Shown here one piece after another: positions 6,546-8,772 of a stretch of 8,772 bases of DNA. Each line of letters opens with the position of its first letter. Positions within the stretch are counted from its first letter, which is position 1. The notes below the pieces were generated by a model. It had not been told where the DNA came from. It did not search any database and worked only from the letters and a program-made list of their open reading frames with translations. The stretch is from Terriglobia bacterium (GTDB taxonomy: Bacteria > Acidobacteriota > Terriglobia > UBA7540). The stretch spans positions 1 through 8,772 of the forward strand of contig JASHYZ010000003.1 of NCBI GenBank assembly GCA_030042795.1, written 5' to 3'. The position numbers and the translations under genes were made by a program.

Positions 6546-6550
6546 ACTTA

Positions 6551-8772
6551 ATGTACGCAAGAATCATGGCCAAGTTTGTGGTCTTATTAGTTACAGGTCT
6601 TGTATTTCATACCAACTGTGGGGGTCAGCAATCGAGTTTGCTCCTCAAAGCTCGTCAGACGTGCACGGGCACGGGTCCTTACCCGTGCGCGAGAACTGAT
6701 CTCAACATTCAACAAGAATCTGAGCCTCCTGGCTGGAGCTGGGACCCGCCCGCCAATACCGTCCAGAATGATCCCGACTTCGGGTCGCCGATTCTGCGGG
6801 TGACGGATAACAACACGCTCACCTCGCCGTCCTGCTTTAACCTGCCCTCCACCGGAAACAGCAATCTTACTGTCCCGGCGTCGCCGGCAGTAAACGCGTT
6901 CAGCTCCGATGACCAGTGGATTCGTGTCTCTGATCAGTGGGGTGACGACTGGCTGATGAGCTTCAATCCGTCGGTCCTGCAGGTAGGATGCGCCAAGGTT
7001 GCCGCCACCTACGGCGGTCAGCTACCCTTAGCCAACGGAAGCTTCGGTAGGACGAAATCCGACGCAGGCAAGTATTTTGGTGTCGAATCCCGTCATATCC
7101 TCGCTGAGTATGACGTCACGCAATACGCCAACCCTGCCAATCTTCCGGTGACGGTCATGGACCTGAGTCAATGTTCCGGCTTGTCTTTTCTGGGAAATCT
7201 TCCCAATAAAACCACGGAATGGTCGCCTTCGCTTTCGCTCAGTGGAGGCGATACCCGCATGATGTACGCCTTCGGTCCCATACAGAATGAGGGCTGGCTG
7301 GCTGTCGTATACGATCAAAGCTTCCAGAAGTGCGGTTGGGTTGATCTCAGGACTGGGCAAATCGGGGGCAATCTGTGGCCAGACGGCCAGATGAGCGGTG
7401 CTTTCCCGCTGAATTTCAATGAGAATGGCGGTCCGGCGGTTCCACTCCCATCGTCCAGCTCGACCTCAGGTGGCGGCCTAGTCCCGGGCCACAGTTATAA
7501 AATACAGTACTCCTTGGCCTACGAGACGATTCAGAACGGCGAGGGTGAGAGTGCAGCTTCGCCAGTGCAGTTGATCACGTTAGGCAGCGGCAACAACGCC
7601 ATCACCCTCCCCAGCCCCGCTCCCAGTGCCAACGATTCGATGGTATGGACACACTATAACATCTACGCCTGCGACCAGACCGCTAGCCCGGGATGCACAC
7701 CGACGCTCCAGTCGGCTGGTAACCTCGGCTGCACAATGAGTGCGCCTGTTCCTACCGCCACCGTGGTTGGAAGCACGGGATCGACCGCTTATAACTACAT
7801 CGAGGAGGCTGTGGGTCCGAATTGCAACACTTGGGGATCCATTGCGGTCGGAAACGGTCCCCAGACTCTTAGCACCACCAACTACATTACGGTGACCGCC
7901 GGCGCGGTATCCGGTGCTTCACGCTTTCGCCTGATCACCGGGAACTGGGCAAGTGGTACGGCCACCGTGGATCAAGGGTATCTTCCGGGAGAGATTTATG
8001 ACTCCGCGCGCACCGGCTCGCAGAACGACAACGGGAATGAGATTATCTTCCTAAGCGCCGTGGGGACGATTCCTGCCGGAATCACCTCCACTCTGCAGGC
8101 CATCACCGAAGGGGGTCCGCAACCTCCGACTGTGAGCACGCTCGGGATTTTCCTCCACGGCCAGTTGATGTCTCTAGACGGAAACTGGGTCCAATGGGGA
8201 CAGGTGGCACTGAACGGTTCGGCGATCTTTTGGAACCTTGGCTCGCCCACCTCAGAATGGTGCAACCTATACGCGGCCGACGAGAATCCACCTGACTCTT
8301 ACGTGGGGTGCGACGGTCATGCAGCAATGGGGTACCAGGGGCCGATTTTCAATGGTGGCGTACCAGGCCAAGTTGACCTGAACTATGACGAGAACTGGCG
8401 GCCTTTTACGGACATTCACAGCCTTGACGTTCCCGAGGGCTCAGTGGTGAGGATGATCACTAATTTTCCGGCACTCGATCCGGTGTGCGGTGTTGATTAT
8501 TACGACCAGCACCAGTCATGGAACCTAAACCATGGCCTCGGTGACCTCAGTAGCCCGTTTCTGGTCTCGACCGATGCGGCCAATACCTCTTCGTGCCAGA
8601 CTCCCACCTATATCGGCCGCGCGTGGGCTCGAGAGATTTACATGGTCGACCCCAGCACCGGGATCGTTTACCGCATCGCTCATCATCGCGCTTCGGGCAC
8701 CTCTCACTGGCTCGCTAACTGCTCGGTGAGCCCATATTGCGAATCGGATTTTTACCATACTAGCTTGGCGAA
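6551..8772 (+). CDS. Large exported, cysteine-rich protein with propeller-like and Ig/FN3-like segments (3' end outside window)
   Basis: The frame from ATG 6551 is open for 740 codons to the right edge. I do not recognise a named family. The N-terminus is a signal sequence: basic residues R4 and K8, a hydrophobic core FVVLLVTGLVF (9-19), then HTNC at 20-23, so Sec export is likely. The cysteine suggests lipidation, but H-T-N before C23 is a poor lipobox. Residues about 75-275 contain repeating motifs resembling beta-propeller blades (FSSDDQWIRVSDQWGDDW, about 116-133; WSPSLSLSGGDTRMMYAF, about 224-241). A Ser/Gly/Pro-rich linker (about 295-312) leads to Ig/fibronectin-like stretches (YKIQYSLAYETI through YNIYACDQ, about 315-375; another about 395-470). 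Blade-like motifs resume from about 530 (MSLDGNWVQWGQ; NLNHGLGDLSSPFLVSTD). Seventeen cysteines suggest disulfides outside the cytoplasm. It stands alone on the plus strand, divergent from the ffs-dnaX block. A surface, carbohydrate-related or adhesive role is possible but unproven. Confidence 0.85.
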   Translation, partial: MYARIMAKFVVLLVTGLVFHTNCGGQQSSLLLKARQTCTGTGPYPCARTDLNIQQESEPPGWSWDPPANTVQNDPDFGSPILRVTDNNTLTSPSCFNLPSTGNSNLTVPASPAVNAFSSDDQWIRVSDQWGDDWLMSFNPSVLQVGCAKVAATYGGQLPLANGSFGRTKSDAGKYFGVESRHILAEYDVTQYANPANLPVTVMDLSQCSGLSFLGNLPNKTTEWSPSLSLSGGDTRMMYAFGPIQNEGWLAVVYDQSFQKCGWVDLRTGQIGGNLWPDGQMSGAFPLNFNENGGPAVPLPSSSSTSGGGLVPGHSYKIQYSLAYETIQNGEGESAASPVQLITLGSGNNAITLPSPAPSANDSMVWTHYNIYACDQTASPGCTPTLQSAGNLGCTMSAPVPTATVVGSTGSTAYNYIEEAVGPNCNTWGSIAVGNGPQTLSTTNYITVTAGAVSGASRFRLITGNWASGTATVDQGYLPGEIYDSARTGSQNDNGNEIIFLSAVGTIPAGITSTLQAITEGGPQPPTVSTLGIFLHGQLMSLDGNWVQWGQVALNGSAIFWNLGSPTSEWCNLYAADENPPDSYVGCDGHAAMGYQGPIFNGGVPGQVDLNYDENWRPFTDIHSLDVPEGSVVRMITNFPALDPVCGVDYYDQHQSWNLNHGLGDLSSPFLVSTDAANTSSCQTPTYIGRAWAREIYMVDPSTGIVYRIAHHRASGTSHWLANCSVSPYCESDFYHTSLA

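Noticed and set aside
7028..8758. Several antisense and out-of-frame open frames within the exported-protein gene
   Set aside because: They are shadows of the 740-codon frame, which has a signal sequence, a strong ribosome-binding site and an uninterrupted sensible translation.
1..8772. CRISPR array, insertion sequence, tRNA or phage genes
   Set aside because: No regularly spaced direct repeats, no transposase or integrase motifs, no target-site duplications and no cloverleaf sequence were seen.

Overview
The window looks like a chromosomal segment of a GC-rich (high-50s to about 60 %) bacterium. The gene order ffs (SRP RNA) - dnaX - ybaB - recR is a widely conserved housekeeping block (Bacillus subtilis has scr-dnaX-yaaK-recR). 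The palindromic intergenic repeats and the large exported cysteine-rich protein remind me of Acidobacteriota (Terriglobia), but that assignment is inference; no rRNA or other decisive marker is present.

Positions 1-5416 are a leftward (minus-strand) run. In transcription order it holds the small SRP RNA (about 5416-5323), a leader with an imperfect inverted repeat, dnaX (clamp-loader tau subunit), ybaB (nucleoid-associated protein, start overlapping the dnaX stop in ATGA), recR (recombination mediator), ftcD (bifunctional formiminotransferase-cyclodeaminase of histidine/folate one-carbon metabolism), a 70-bp palindromic repeat, and the first 168 codons of a queuosine-precursor transporter of the YhhQ family that runs off the left edge. 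dnaX-ybaB-recR is the DNA replication/repair core. ftcD and the transporter face the same way but sit behind 170-175 bp gaps and may be transcribed separately.

Positions 5417-6550 form a 1.1-kb divergent intergenic region in which I recognise no protein gene. It has a cluster of small hairpins (about 5600-5722), a 10-bp perfect palindrome, one good sigma70-like rightward promoter (TTGACA, 16 bp, GATAAA) and several further hairpins. If that promoter is real and serves the downstream gene, the gene has a leader of more than 700 nt.

Positions 6551-8772 are a single rightward open frame (740 codons, still open at the right edge). It has a good Shine-Dalgarno sequence and an N-terminal signal sequence. 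The exported, cysteine-rich protein appears to be beta-propeller-like, with fibronectin/Ig-like segments placed between its propeller-like parts. I do not recognise a named family. It is the least explained gene in the window. I found no convincing previously undescribed multi-gene system; the best candidates for follow-up are this protein and its long structured leader.
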